Origin: JAXDAY01 sp034679345
Lineage (GTDB): Bacteria > Eisenbacteria > RBG-16-71-46 > CAIMUX01 > VGJL01
Reading direction: 5' to 3'
Assembly: GCA_034679345.1 (NCBI GenBank)
Contig: JAXDAY010000030.1
Location: 124,001 to 188,000, forward strand
DNA: 64,000 nt
The notes under the pieces are model-generated. The model saw only the letters and a list, made by a program, of their open reading frames with translations. It was not told the DNA's origin and did no database searches. Position 1 is the first letter of the stretch. The number at the start of each line of letters is the position of its first letter. Below are positions 1-7,860 of the stretch, piece after piece. The translations under genes were made by a program, and so were the position numbers.

Positions 1-1201
1 ATCGATCGGTCTCGACCTCGTCCTTGAGACGCTGCAGCACCGTCTCCCGCTCGGGTTGTCCGGCCAGGATCCCTTCGACTTCCCCGATGCTCCGGGTGAA
101 GCGCTCCCGGCGCGTGGTCACGCCGGCGATCTTCGCTTCCGCCACCATGAGTGTCCTCGCGTCGGCGCGAACCTCCGCGGGGACGTTTCGGGTGGGATCC
201 GCCAGGATGCCTGAGGCGAGCCTGGAGGCATCCTCGAGCTTGCGGGCGATCAGAAGGGCGATTGTTTCGAGCCCGCCGTCGACGCGAGAAGGCTGGATGC
301 AGGCGTCGGCGTACTCGCGCTCGAGGTCACGGATCTCCTGCAGGAGCGTCATCCACTCGACGCCGAGTGTGCTGCGGATGACGGCGGCGGTATTCGGCGA
401 CTTGGCCTCGATGGAGACTCTCAGCCGATCGCGCTCGACGCTGAGGCGCGCCAGCTCATCGTCGGCGGAATCGAGGTGCCGCCGGATGTCTCCGAGGTTC
501 TCGGGACTGACCATCGCGGCACGGAACCGAGTGCCGGTGATTCCACGCGCGTAGGCGTCCAGACGGTCCTCGGCCTCGGTCAGGCGCTGCTTGTAGAGCA
601 CGATCTGCTCGAGGCTGAAGTCGTGGAGCGATCGCACTCGATCGAGCTGTTCCCGCTTGTTCGCCTCGATGACGCCGTCGCTGACCTTCTGGACGATCTC
701 ACGCGCGCGGTCGGGGTACCAATCGAAGAAGGTGATCATGATCAGGTTCTCGCCCGTGCGGCTGCGGTCGTTGCGCATGGAGCGCCTCAACCACTGCGTG
801 AGGTAGAGATCCTGCAGCTCCTCGGTCTTCATGCCGGGGTAACGCCTACGACCTTTCTCGACCCACTTTCGAATCGAGGGATCCCCGCGTAGTCCTGTGG
901 CGTCGATCACCTTGATCAGGAAATCGTTGCTCTGCATGATCGACCGCAGGCGAGCCATCTCCTCTTCCATCTTGTTCTGCGGGACGATTCCCTGGAGGCC
1001 CCGCGTGAGCTGGGGAGGGAACTCGACCAGCAGAGTGGCCGAGGACTTGTAGACCGGCCGCAGGATCTTCGGGTGGCCGATCACGAATCCCGCGATTCCG
1101 CCCGCCAGAACGGGGATCAAGAGCACCCACTTGCGCCGCCATGCCGCTTGAAAGACGCTTCGGAGGTCCTTCCCTTCCGCGGCCGTTGAACCTCGCTGCA
1201 T
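1..1201 (-). CDS. Wzz/GNVR-type polysaccharide chain-length determinant (C-terminus cut by window edge)
   Basis: I read this frame directly from the minus strand: it is open from ATG at 1201 to the first base of the window, so about 400 residues are visible and the C-terminus is missing. A membrane segment follows a short basic cytoplasmic tail at residues 22-45 (KWVLLIPVLAGGIAGFVIG), then a Wzz-like periplasmic domain (YKSSATLLVEFPPQL) and long alpha-helical, heptad-rich stretches from about 165 onward. Family knowledge: such inner-membrane co-polymerases set the length of exported polysaccharide. It is the third gene after the dehydratase/transferase fusion and the Wza-like exporter, 15 bases behind the exporter stop. 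The second membrane helix and any BY-kinase would lie outside the window. Confidence 0.85.
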   Translation of the reverse strand, partial: MQRGSTAAEGKDLRSVFQAAWRRKWVLLIPVLAGGIAGFVIGHPKILRPVYKSSATLLVEFPPQLTRGLQGIVPQNKMEEEMARLRSIMQSNDFLIKVIDATGLRGDPSIRKWVEKGRRRYPGMKTEELQDLYLTQWLRRSMRNDRSRTGENLIMITFFDWYPDRAREIVQKVSDGVIEANKREQLDRVRSLHDFSLEQIVLYKQRLTEAEDRLDAYARGITGTRFRAAMVSPENLGDIRRHLDSADDELARLSVERDRLRVSIEAKSPNTAAVIRSTLGVEWMTLLQEIRDLEREYADACIQPSRVDGGLETIALLIARKLEDASRLASGILADPTRNVPAEVRADARTLMVAEAKIAGVTTRRERFTRSIGEVEGILAGQPERETVLQRLKDEVETDR

Positions 1202-1216
1202 ACGCGAATCAGCCTC

Positions 1217-2173
1217 CTATCGATCCTTGAGGATGTCCCAGCTCAGGACCAGGCTCAGGATGTTGCTGGATACCCCCAGCACTTCGCGCGTGACCGCCCA
1301 GGCGAGTCCGGCGCCCCGGCCAGTCCGGGGCAATAGCCGCACCGTGTCACCCGGTCGAATCTCAAAACCGTTCGTCTTCCCGTCGAGATAGCGCTCGAGG
1401 TCGACGGTGACCGTATAGCCGCCGTCGTCTCCTGCCCCTTGAGAGATGACCTCGATCCGTCGGAGATCGGCACTAGGCAGGGCGCCGCCTGCCACCGCCA
1501 GAAGCTTCAGCAGGTCCATTCCCCTCCCCACAGGATAGGCCCCCGGACGGCTGATCTCGCCGACCAAAAACGCCACGCTTCCCCCTCCCGCGACGTCGGC
1601 CGATGCGCTCGGGACGTAGATCACGTCCCCCGTGACCAGGCGGGGGAGGCCCTGAATGTCGCCCGTTCGGAAGCTCTCGCTCAGATCGACGGTCATCGAC
1701 TTCTCGGTCCCCTCCTCGAGACGGTAGATTTGCACGCGGGACAAGTCGGCCTCAGGTCCGAGGCCCCCCGCCGCCCCCAACACCTCCAAGAGACTCGGCA
1801 GGCGCTCGAAGCTGATCCGTCCAGGCGTCCCCACCGCCCCGGCCACGGTCACTCGTTGGCTGTTGAAGGCGAGGATCTCGACGGTGACCTGGGTCGGGCG
1901 GCGCAGGAAGTCGTTCAGGCGCTGCTCCAGAATGCGCGCCAGATCGGCGCTGGTTCGATCGACGACCTCGATCTCGCCGATGGGCGGGAAGGTGATGATA
2001 CCGCTCTCGCGCACGACGATCGTGCGGGTCAACTCGGGGCGTTCCCACACGGAGATCGCCAGCACGTCACCTGGACCGATCCGGTACTCGTCCGCGCCTT
2101 GCGCCGCGCAGACGCCCAACAACATGAGGGCGAAGAAGCCGAGGGCCCCAATCTTCGAGAACATCGATTTCAT
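1217..2173 (-). CDS. Polysaccharide export protein, Wza-like (Poly_export plus SLBB)
   Basis: 318 residues. A signal peptide (residues 1-26, FFALMLLGVCAAQGA) without a lipobox is followed by the Poly_export fold (DEYRIGPGDVLAISVWERPE, about 28-105) and two SLBB-type segments (about 108-190 and 200-275). The C-terminus is hydrophobic (SSNILSLVLSWDIL), as in Wza-type proteins where the last helix crosses the outer membrane. It would form the periplasm-spanning export channel for the exopolysaccharide. ATG at 2173 overlaps the upstream TGA by the ATGA arrangement, so the pair is translationally coupled. It belongs to the same operon as the Wzz-like protein downstream. The single-domain size resembles exporters of PEP-CTERM/exosortase-associated loci. 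Confidence 0.9.
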   Translation of the reverse strand: MKSMFSKIGALGFFALMLLGVCAAQGADEYRIGPGDVLAISVWERPELTRTIVVRESGIITFPPIGEIEVVDRTSADLARILEQRLNDFLRRPTQVTVEILAFNSQRVTVAGAVGTPGRISFERLPSLLEVLGAAGGLGPEADLSRVQIYRLEEGTEKSMTVDLSESFRTGDIQGLPRLVTGDVIYVPSASADVAGGGSVAFLVGEISRPGAYPVGRGMDLLKLLAVAGGALPSADLRRIEVISQGAGDDGGYTVTVDLERYLDGKTNGFEIRPGDTVRLLPRTGRGAGLAWAVTREVLGVSSNILSLVLSWDILKDR

Positions 2174-4728
2174 CCTTCCTTTCCGCTCCGGGCGCCCGCG
2201 TCGACCGGAGGCGGCCCCTCCGATGTCGCCGCGCTGCGCTGGAAAAGCCTTGGCAGTGCCCGCCTCAGAGCGTCGATGTCGATCCTCCAGTTCGCGTGAC
2301 GGCCGTAGTAATGGTCGTAGAGGACCGCTTCTTCCCCCTCACCCCCGAGGACCTGGGAGGGGCCGGTCAGCCCGGGCTTTCGGGCAAAGCACCAGAGGCT
2401 GATCGCGTCCTGCCTCCAGCTGTCGTTCTCAACCAGGTGCGCCGAGGGTCCCACCAGGCTCATGTCGCCGCGCAGGACGCTCCAAAGATACAGCACGCGA
2501 TCGAGCTTCGCCGAGAGGAAGCCCCGCGCGAGGAAGCGTTGCAGGCGGCTCATCCGGGCAGCCGGATGGAGCGCCATGCGATAGGTGACGAATGGCCTGC
2601 CCGGAAGCCGCAACTTGCGCCGATCGCTGTAGCGGCGATCGATGCCCACCGTAGTTCGAGAGGCGCGCCGTTGCTCCCTCCGGCGATTGACTCCGATACG
2701 CCTCTCCGCCTGGAAGACGACCTGGCTCGGTCCCGCGAGATGGAGAAGGCCCCAGGAGACCGCGGCGGGCACGGCAAGGAGCAGGAGGCCGATCCCCGCG
2801 GCGACGATGTCGAGCACGCGCTTGCCGGTCGGCTCCTCGGCCGCCGGGATCGCCGGTGAGGCGGCGAGAGTCTCCGTCGTCATGGATGGACCGGGCAGCG
2901 GAGCCACCGGAGTCTGCCGGTATTCCGAGACGATCCGCCCCAGGGCCGTTCGAATCTCCTCAGGCCCGCCGTGCGCAGCCAGAGCGATGAGCGCATCGAT
3001 CTTATCCTCCATGATCGCCGGATCGAGCGAATCGAGCTCGCACTGGTAGATCTTCGCGTGGCGCGTCGTCCGAGTGCGCTCCTGGCGCGTGAGCAGCTCT
3101 TCCTCCAGCTTCTCGCCGGGACGAAGGCCGATGAACTCGATCTGAACGTCGCGGTCGGGCTCCAGCCCGCTCAGGCGGATCAACTGGCGCGCGACATCGA
3201 GGATACGCACCGGCTCGCCCATGTCGAGAAGGAAGACATCTCCCGATTGTCCAAGGAGGGCCGCCTGGATGACGAGCTGGCTCGCCTCGGGAATCGTCAT
3301 GAAGAAACGCCGCGCCTCCGGATGCGTCACCGTCAACGGGCCGCCCCGAGCGAGCTGCCGCCGGAAGATCGGCAACACGCTGCCTTCGGAGCCGATGACA
3401 TTCCCGAAACGGACGGCCACCATCGTCGTCCTGGAGCCAGGTCCCATCGCCTGCAGGAGCATCTCGCAGACTCGTTTGGAGGCGCCCATCACGCTCGTGG
3501 GATTGACCGCCTTGTCGGTGGAGATCAGCGTCAGTGTCTCCACTCCGACCGCCTCGCTCGCCCGGGCGACGTTGCGGGTGCCGAGGATGTTGTTGAGAAT
3601 CGCCTCCCGCGGAGCCGCCTCCAGCAGATTCACATGCTTGTGCGCGGCGGCGTGAAAGACCAGATGCGGCCGCTGGCGGGAAAAGAGCTCGCGCATCCCG
3701 AGCTCGTCCTTGATGTCGCCCACGACGAGGACGACATCGAGGCCCGGATGGAGGTCCTTCAGCTCCAGTCCGAGGTAGCAGAGGCTGTTCTCACTGTGAT
3801 CGAGGATGACCAGCCTGGATGGGGCAAAGTTGGCGATCTGGCGGCAGAGCTCCGAGCCAATCGATCCCCCAGCCCCCGTGACCAGCACGATCTGCCCCTG
3901 GACCCGCTGGCGGATCCCCGGCAGATCCAACTGGATCGGGTCGCGGCCAAGCAGGTCCTCGATGCGCACCTCGCGCACCTGATCGAGGGCCCCCTTCCCC
4001 TCGATGTAATCGGCGAGCCGCGGTACGGTCCGGCAGGCGACGCCCCGGTCGAGACAGACGCGCACGACCTGCTGAAGAAGGCGCGTCGGCGCGGAAGGCG
4101 CAGCGATGATGACCTCTCCGATCCGCTTCTCGTCGATCAGCCGGGGCAGATCAAAGGTCGTTCCGACGACCTCCAAGTTCTCGATCCGGGTCCCCTGCTT
4201 GTTGGGGTCGTCGTCGACGAAGCCCACAGGCCTGCCCGTGTAGGTCGCGGATCGCACAAGCTCGCGGGCGATCATCGCGCCTCCATCCCCTGCGCCGACG
4301 ATCAGGATCCGTCGATCCGCGTCCGTGCCGCGCCGGACCGGGCTATGGAGCGCCCGGAAGGCGACCCGGATTCCTAGGATCAGGATGATCGACAGCAGCC
4401 AGGCGAGGATCACCACGCTGCGCGGCAACGGCTGGGGCCGGGAGAGGATGTTCAGGAAATAGAGGGCGGCGAAGGCGAGGGTCAACGCGTTCGCGATCGA
4501 CAGCGCCGTCGGCAGACCCGCATACCGCCAGAGGGTCCGGTGGACCTTGAACACGTTGAGGCTGACCAGAACGGCCAGCGTCGCAATGAAGAAGAGGTCG
4601 AGGTAGCGGCGCAGGTACGTGTCGGGCACACGACCATCGAAGCGCAAGAGCAGCGCGATCAGGACGGCCCCGTTGAGCAGGAGCGCATCCAGAATGTTCA
4701 GAACGACGACGCGGACCCTAGGTCCCAA
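2170..4728 (-). CDS. Fusion: membrane nucleotide-sugar 4,6-dehydratase (CapD/FlaA1/PglF type) plus C-terminal sugar-phosphate transferase domain
   Basis: 852 residues from a TTG start preceded by GGAGGAG at a good spacing. Residues 1-115 hold four membrane helices. A first Rossmann segment follows (ILIVGAGDGGAMIARELV), then the dehydratase/epimerase domain with NAD motif TGAGGSIGSEL, the loop FHAAAHKHV and the STDKAVNPTSVMGASKR active-site region. This family makes 4-keto-6-deoxy sugar nucleotides. Residues about 637-830 are a WcaJ/PglC-like phosphoglycosyl transferase (KRVLDIVAAGIGLLLL, GDMSLVGP, KPGLTGPSQV). The two parts are normally separate proteins. The transferase half is degenerate: the DE catalytic pair reads DR (LDRVLYLW), the usual RP after VGP is SA, and an arginine-rich insert (RRREQRR, DRRYSDRRK) interrupts the phosphate-binding region. 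It heads the export operon. Confidence 0.9.
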   Translation of the reverse strand: MGPRVRVVVLNILDALLLNGAVLIALLLRFDGRVPDTYLRRYLDLFFIATLAVLVSLNVFKVHRTLWRYAGLPTALSIANALTLAFAALYFLNILSRPQPLPRSVVILAWLLSIILILGIRVAFRALHSPVRRGTDADRRILIVGAGDGGAMIARELVRSATYTGRPVGFVDDDPNKQGTRIENLEVVGTTFDLPRLIDEKRIGEVIIAAPSAPTRLLQQVVRVCLDRGVACRTVPRLADYIEGKGALDQVREVRIEDLLGRDPIQLDLPGIRQRVQGQIVLVTGAGGSIGSELCRQIANFAPSRLVILDHSENSLCYLGLELKDLHPGLDVVLVVGDIKDELGMRELFSRQRPHLVFHAAAHKHVNLLEAAPREAILNNILGTRNVARASEAVGVETLTLISTDKAVNPTSVMGASKRVCEMLLQAMGPGSRTTMVAVRFGNVIGSEGSVLPIFRRQLARGGPLTVTHPEARRFFMTIPEASQLVIQAALLGQSGDVFLLDMGEPVRILDVARQLIRLSGLEPDRDVQIEFIGLRPGEKLEEELLTRQERTRTTRHAKIYQCELDSLDPAIMEDKIDALIALAAHGGPEEIRTALGRIVSEYRQTPVAPLPGPSMTTETLAASPAIPAAEEPTGKRVLDIVAAGIGLLLLAVPAAVSWGLLHLAGPSQVVFQAERRIGVNRRREQRRASRTTVGIDRRYSDRRKLRLPGRPFVTYRMALHPAARMSRLQRFLARGFLSAKLDRVLYLWSVLRGDMSLVGPSAHLVENDSWRQDAISLWCFARKPGLTGPSQVLGGEGEEAVLYDHYYGRHANWRIDIDALRRALPRLFQRSAATSEGPPPVDAGARSGKEG

Positions 4729-4881
4729 GCCCGACTCCTCCGTGATTCCAGCCCCGAAGGGCGCGCCAATCCCTGGGCGCCGCTGCTATCGTGCCGCAGG
4801 CCCTCGATCCCCAAGCCTTCCTAGTATCGGTCATCCACGAGCCAGGGTCGAGTGATGGAATCGTCGCGGGGGCAAGAAGAT

Positions 4882-4906
4882 GGCGGGGATCGCAATGATC
4901 CCCGCC
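4882..4906 (-). terminator. Hairpin terminator after the PEP-CTERM gene
   Basis: Perfect 10-bp inverted repeat GGCGGGGATC / GATCCCCGCC with a 5-base loop, 22 bases past the minus-strand stop of the PEP-CTERM gene. On that strand it is followed by ATCTTCTTG, a weak U-rich tail. It also separates this gene from the exopolysaccharide operon. Confidence 0.7.
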
Positions 4907-4927
4907 TCCATTGGGCCGCCAGCGACC

Positions 4928-5626
4928 TCAGTCGCGCTTGCGTCGTCGGACGAGCGCCCCGAGCAGCCCCCCTCCCAGGAGCAAGAGGCTCGCGGGCTCT
5001 GGGATGGGTTGGACGTTGGCGTTCAGCTGACCATCGATCCTGTACTCGTAGCCGGGGGGCACGCCCGAGCCCGGAGCCTGCGTCAGCCCCCCGAAGGTGA
5101 AGAGCGCATCCTCACCCAGCTGCCCATAGAAGGCCCCGCCGTCATAAGCGCCCACGCCGCTCACGGTGCCTATCTCTGCGATCGTGTCGATGAGAACCGA
5201 GAAGCTCGACAGGCCCCCGCCGAGCCAATAGAGGCCATCGGTGAACGACGAGGGGGCTGTGCCGTTCGGCGGGTCACTGCCGTACTCGTAGCCGGCGTTG
5301 GAGGCGTCGGTCGACTGATACATGTCGAATCTGCCGCCGCTGTAATCGTAGAAAAAGAAACCTCCCCCGAGATCCTGGACCTGACTCAACTCCAGATCAG
5401 AGAGAAAGTACGTGAATGTGGCGGTGGGATCGGGGATGTCCGGGGTGAAATCGTCGATCACTCCGACCGCGAACATCGAGGTCTGCTGCCCGTCCGACTC
5501 CGTCCATGTGAAGCCCGTGTAGTCGATCAGGAGAGGATAGGCGAGCGATGGGCCGCCGGCGATGAGGCATGCCGCCAGGAGCGGCAGGAAGGTTCTCCAA
5601 CTCAGAATTCTCGGTCCAATCGACAT
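4928..5626 (-). CDS. PEP-CTERM sorting-domain secreted protein
   Basis: 232 residues. N-terminal signal peptide (residues 8-29), a beta-rich middle with aromatic and acidic residues, and a textbook C-terminal PEP-CTERM tag: IPEPASLLLLGGGLLGALV followed by RRRKRD. Family knowledge: exosortase (XrtA/EpsH) recognises the PEP motif, cleaves, and the protein joins the extracellular matrix, usually in organisms with a dedicated exopolysaccharide locus, which sits immediately downstream here. No exosortase gene is visible in the window. ATG at 5626 follows GGAGGTGAGAAG. The middle region is clearly related to the next upstream gene: both contain PPNGT.P..F.DG, a TVSG/TVQG strand, an FGG(L/V)T segment and a PxGY motif. 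Confidence 0.9.
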   Translation of the reverse strand: MSIGPRILSWRTFLPLLAACLIAGGPSLAYPLLIDYTGFTWTESDGQQTSMFAVGVIDDFTPDIPDPTATFTYFLSDLELSQVQDLGGGFFFYDYSGGRFDMYQSTDASNAGYEYGSDPPNGTAPSSFTDGLYWLGGGLSSFSVLIDTIAEIGTVSGVGAYDGGAFYGQLGEDALFTFGGLTQAPGSGVPPGYEYRIDGQLNANVQPIPEPASLLLLGGGLLGALVRRRKRD

Positions 5627-5669
5627 CTCTTCTCACCTCCGCGCGAGCTGCGGCCGCGCAATCAGTTTT

Positions 5670-6323
5670 CTACCGGAACAAGCCCCGGATCTTGCCCCAG
5701 GTCGACGCTTCGGTCGCGGTCGGCTCCGGCGGCAAGAGCTGCGGATCCCACGCCATGCTGTACCCCTCGGGAATGTCCTCCTGGAGCGGGTTGTCCGTGA
5801 CGCCGCCGAAGAAGAGCCAGTTGACGGTCACGGGCAGTTCGCCGAGACGGCTTCCTCCCGTCCAGTCGACATGCCCTTGCACTGTGCCGGACATGGTCGT
5901 CGTCATGTAGATCATCCTGCAGTCGGTGAAGTGGCCCGAAAGAATGAGGGTGCCGTCGATGAAGCGACCGGGCACGGTTCCGTTTGGAGGATTCGGGGTC
6001 CACTCGGAGTTCTTTGCGCTGTCCTCGAAGATCTGGATTTCTCCCCCGTCAAACTCCACCTGGATCAACGGCAACGTCGTCTGGATATCGACAGCCATCA
6101 GGTCCTGGACGAAGACCGTGTATTCGTAGTTTTCAAGGTCCAGAGGAATGACCGGGTCCGGTTGGACCGGGTCGAACCGCGCTGGGACGAAGGTCAACGT
6201 CCCAACTTGCCATTGAGGACCTTCGAGGTACGAATAGCCCCAGAAGTCGAAGAACGGCGTCGCCGCAGCGATCCCGGATGAGGCGAACAGGACCAGTAGC
6301 ATGAGAACGAGAGCCGAACGCAT
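5670..6323 (-). CDS. Secreted protein, paralogue of the PEP-CTERM protein but with a different C-terminal tail
   Basis: 217 residues from ATG at 6323, chosen because GGAGGT lies 5 bases upstream and because the signal peptide (MRSALVLMLLVLFASSGIAAA) then starts correctly; a longer in-frame extension upstream would overlap the promoter. The mature part matches its downstream neighbour over about 110 residues (NPPNGTVPGRFIDG, FFGGVT, IPEGYSM), so the two arose by tandem duplication. The C-terminus keeps a PPEP tripeptide but has no membrane helix or basic tail; it ends TATEASTWGKIRGLFR. It may be a PEP-CTERM protein that lost its anchor or one with another sorting tail. Function of the fold is unknown. 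Confidence 0.75.
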   Translation of the reverse strand: MRSALVLMLLVLFASSGIAAATPFFDFWGYSYLEGPQWQVGTLTFVPARFDPVQPDPVIPLDLENYEYTVFVQDLMAVDIQTTLPLIQVEFDGGEIQIFEDSAKNSEWTPNPPNGTVPGRFIDGTLILSGHFTDCRMIYMTTTMSGTVQGHVDWTGGSRLGELPVTVNWLFFGGVTDNPLQEDIPEGYSMAWDPQLLPPEPTATEASTWGKIRGLFR

Positions 6324-6375
6324 CGCGCACCTCCAAGATTCCCGGTGTTCAGGCGACTTGGCACTGAATGGAATC

Positions 6376-6404
6376 ATTATCGCCGGAAATGCCCGATATG
6401 TCAA
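6376..6404 (-). promoter_or_regulatory. Sigma-70-type promoter for the two secreted paralogues
   Basis: Minus strand: TTGACA (6404-6399), 17-base spacer, GATAAT (6381-6376). This is the best -35/-10 match seen in the window. Transcription would begin near 6369, giving a leader of about 46 bases before ATG at 6323. Confidence 0.75.
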
Positions 6405-6420
6405 CGATGATTTTCATCGT
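6404..6420. promoter_or_regulatory. Inverted repeat touching the -35 box (possible operator)
   Basis: ACGATGA-TTT-TCATCGT, 7-bp perfect arms, overlapping the first base of the -35 hexamer of the promoter above. Its position fits a regulator-binding site; no regulator is identified, so this is inference. Confidence 0.35.
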
Positions 6421-6491
6421 AAACTACAGTATACAGCAAATACGCTGATATGTCGGATTCCGTCTTGCCAGTAGCGCGCCGAGCGAAGACA

Positions 6492-6520
6492 TTGACACGC
6501 CCCGCACCCGGGGGGATCCT
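6492..6520 (+). promoter_or_regulatory. Weak promoter candidate for the YIP1 gene
   Basis: TTGACA, 17-base spacer, GATCCT, 33 bases before the YIP1 start codon. The -35 is perfect; the -10 is poor (only the A and last T agree). ProRS is preceded by the same GATCCT -10 behind a TTGACA. Confidence 0.3.
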
Positions 6521-6552
6521 CCCGCCGACGCCTCATCTACGGGAGGGCCCTG

Positions 6553-7311
6553 ATGGAATACCAGCCGCCGTCGATCCGGTCCGAAGAGCCGCCGCCATCG
6601 CCGATCCAGAGGATGAGCCGCGCCCTGCGCCTCTCGCCCGACGCATTCCGCGCGCCGATCCGCCGCCCTGATTGGCTCATCCCCATCCTGATCCTCCTCG
6701 TCATCCAGATCGCGAGCGGCATTCTCCTGCACGACCTCTTCGTCCAGGTGGCGATCGAGCAGCAGGACGAGATCCGCGCTCGCATCGAGGAGAGCCCCGG
6801 CATGTCCGCGGAGCAAAAGGAAGAGGCGATCGAGCGCATGGAGGGTTCGTCAACCGGAGCAGCTCTATGGCTCTCGACCCTGGTCGGGCCGATCATCGGA
6901 GTCATCGGTCTGAACCTTCTCTTGGCCGTCCTTCTCCTTCTCTTCCTCAACTTTGGCATGGGAGCGGAGGCCTCATTTCGGGCGCTCTGGTTCGTCGGCG
7001 CCCTCTCCTGGGCTCCCAAAGTGATCGAAGGGGTCCTTTTCGCCATCGCGGCGAGGGCCAGCGGTTCGATCCACGTGGCGTTCGGACCCGCCGCCTTCCT
7101 CCCATATGACGCCGGAACTGCGCGGAAGGTGCTCGAGGTCTTCGATCTCTTCGACGTGTGGCGACTTCTCATCACCATCGTCGGCATCGGCGTCGTCGCG
7201 CGCGTATCCAAGGGGAAGGCGGTCACCGCCGGCCTGGGGGTTTTCGTGCTTGGGTGGATCGTGATGATCGTGCTCGCCATTCTCTCGAAGGGTATGGTCG
7301 GCCCCGTTTGA
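6553..7311 (+). CDS. YIP1-family integral membrane protein
   Basis: 252 residues. A proline-rich cytoplasmic N-terminus is followed by membrane helices at roughly 36-57, 100-130, 140-160, 198-217 and 224-246, separated by a charged coiled loop (about 62-92, EQQDEIRARIEESPG). The helix pattern and the PDWLIPILILLVIQ opening are typical of the YIP1/DUF1282 family. The role in bacteria is not established. ATG follows GGGAGGG at 5 bases. It is the only gene in this direction before the macro-domain gene on the opposite strand, 15 bases away end to end. Confidence 0.75.
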   Translation: MEYQPPSIRSEEPPPSPIQRMSRALRLSPDAFRAPIRRPDWLIPILILLVIQIASGILLHDLFVQVAIEQQDEIRARIEESPGMSAEQKEEAIERMEGSSTGAALWLSTLVGPIIGVIGLNLLLAVLLLLFLNFGMGAEASFRALWFVGALSWAPKVIEGVLFAIAARASGSIHVAFGPAAFLPYDAGTARKVLEVFDLFDVWRLLITIVGIGVVARVSKGKAVTAGLGVFVLGWIVMIVLAILSKGMVGPV

Positions 7312-7326
7312 GGCGTCGTGACGGGC

Positions 7327-7860
7327 TCAGCGCTGCTCGCGGATGATCTGCAGGAGCTGCTGATGGAGGATCGGTCCCTCCTCGTCCTCGTGCGCGAGCA
7401 GAATCACCTCGCGCAGGCTCGATCCATCGAGGAGCCGATCGACCAGCGCATGCAGGGGTATCCGCAGCGTCTCGGGTCGCGGCCGCTTTCCGGCGGCCAG
7501 CAGGGAGTGGACCAAGAGGCTCTTCCAACCCTTCGACTCGGCGGATGCGACCGCCTTGACGATCGCCCTCCCGGCGGCCTCCTCGTCGAAGACCAGATCC
7601 TGCCCCATCACCACGCCATGGAGAACGCCCTGCACTGGGAGGCTTCCCGCCCCGGTGGCGACGACCTCGCCGAGCGGGATCGGACCGAGCTTCACGGCCT
7701 CGATCTCGATCTCCTCCCCGCCGGCCCGCTTGACGTCCATCGCCGCGCCGGCCGACATCCAGAGGTAGTCGTTCGTCGGGAGAAAGAGGGCGTCCGCCTC
7801 GGGCCAGGGCGCGCGCCCCGAGGCGATCCGAACCTTCGTTTGGACGAAATGAAATGACAC
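7327..7860 (-). CDS. Macro domain protein
   Basis: 177 residues from GTG at 7860, which has AGGGAG 8 bases upstream; an ATG 39 bases further upstream lacks that spacing. The product is a single macro domain: TNDYLWMSAGAAMDVKRAGG carries the ADP-ribose-binding asparagine/aspartate and glycine-rich turn, followed by GPIPLGEVVATGAGSLPV, the second phosphate loop, and VLHGVVMG. Macro domains bind ADP-ribose or hydrolyse ADP-ribosyl groups and O-acetyl-ADP-ribose. The substrate cannot be read from sequence. Its start codon overlaps the start region of the divergent permease gene by 7 bases. Confidence 0.85.
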   Translation of the reverse strand: MSFHFVQTKVRIASGRAPWPEADALFLPTNDYLWMSAGAAMDVKRAGGEEIEIEAVKLGPIPLGEVVATGAGSLPVQGVLHGVVMGQDLVFDEEAAGRAIVKAVASAESKGWKSLLVHSLLAAGKRPRPETLRIPLHALVDRLLDGSSLREVILLAHEDEEGPILHQQLLQIIREQR

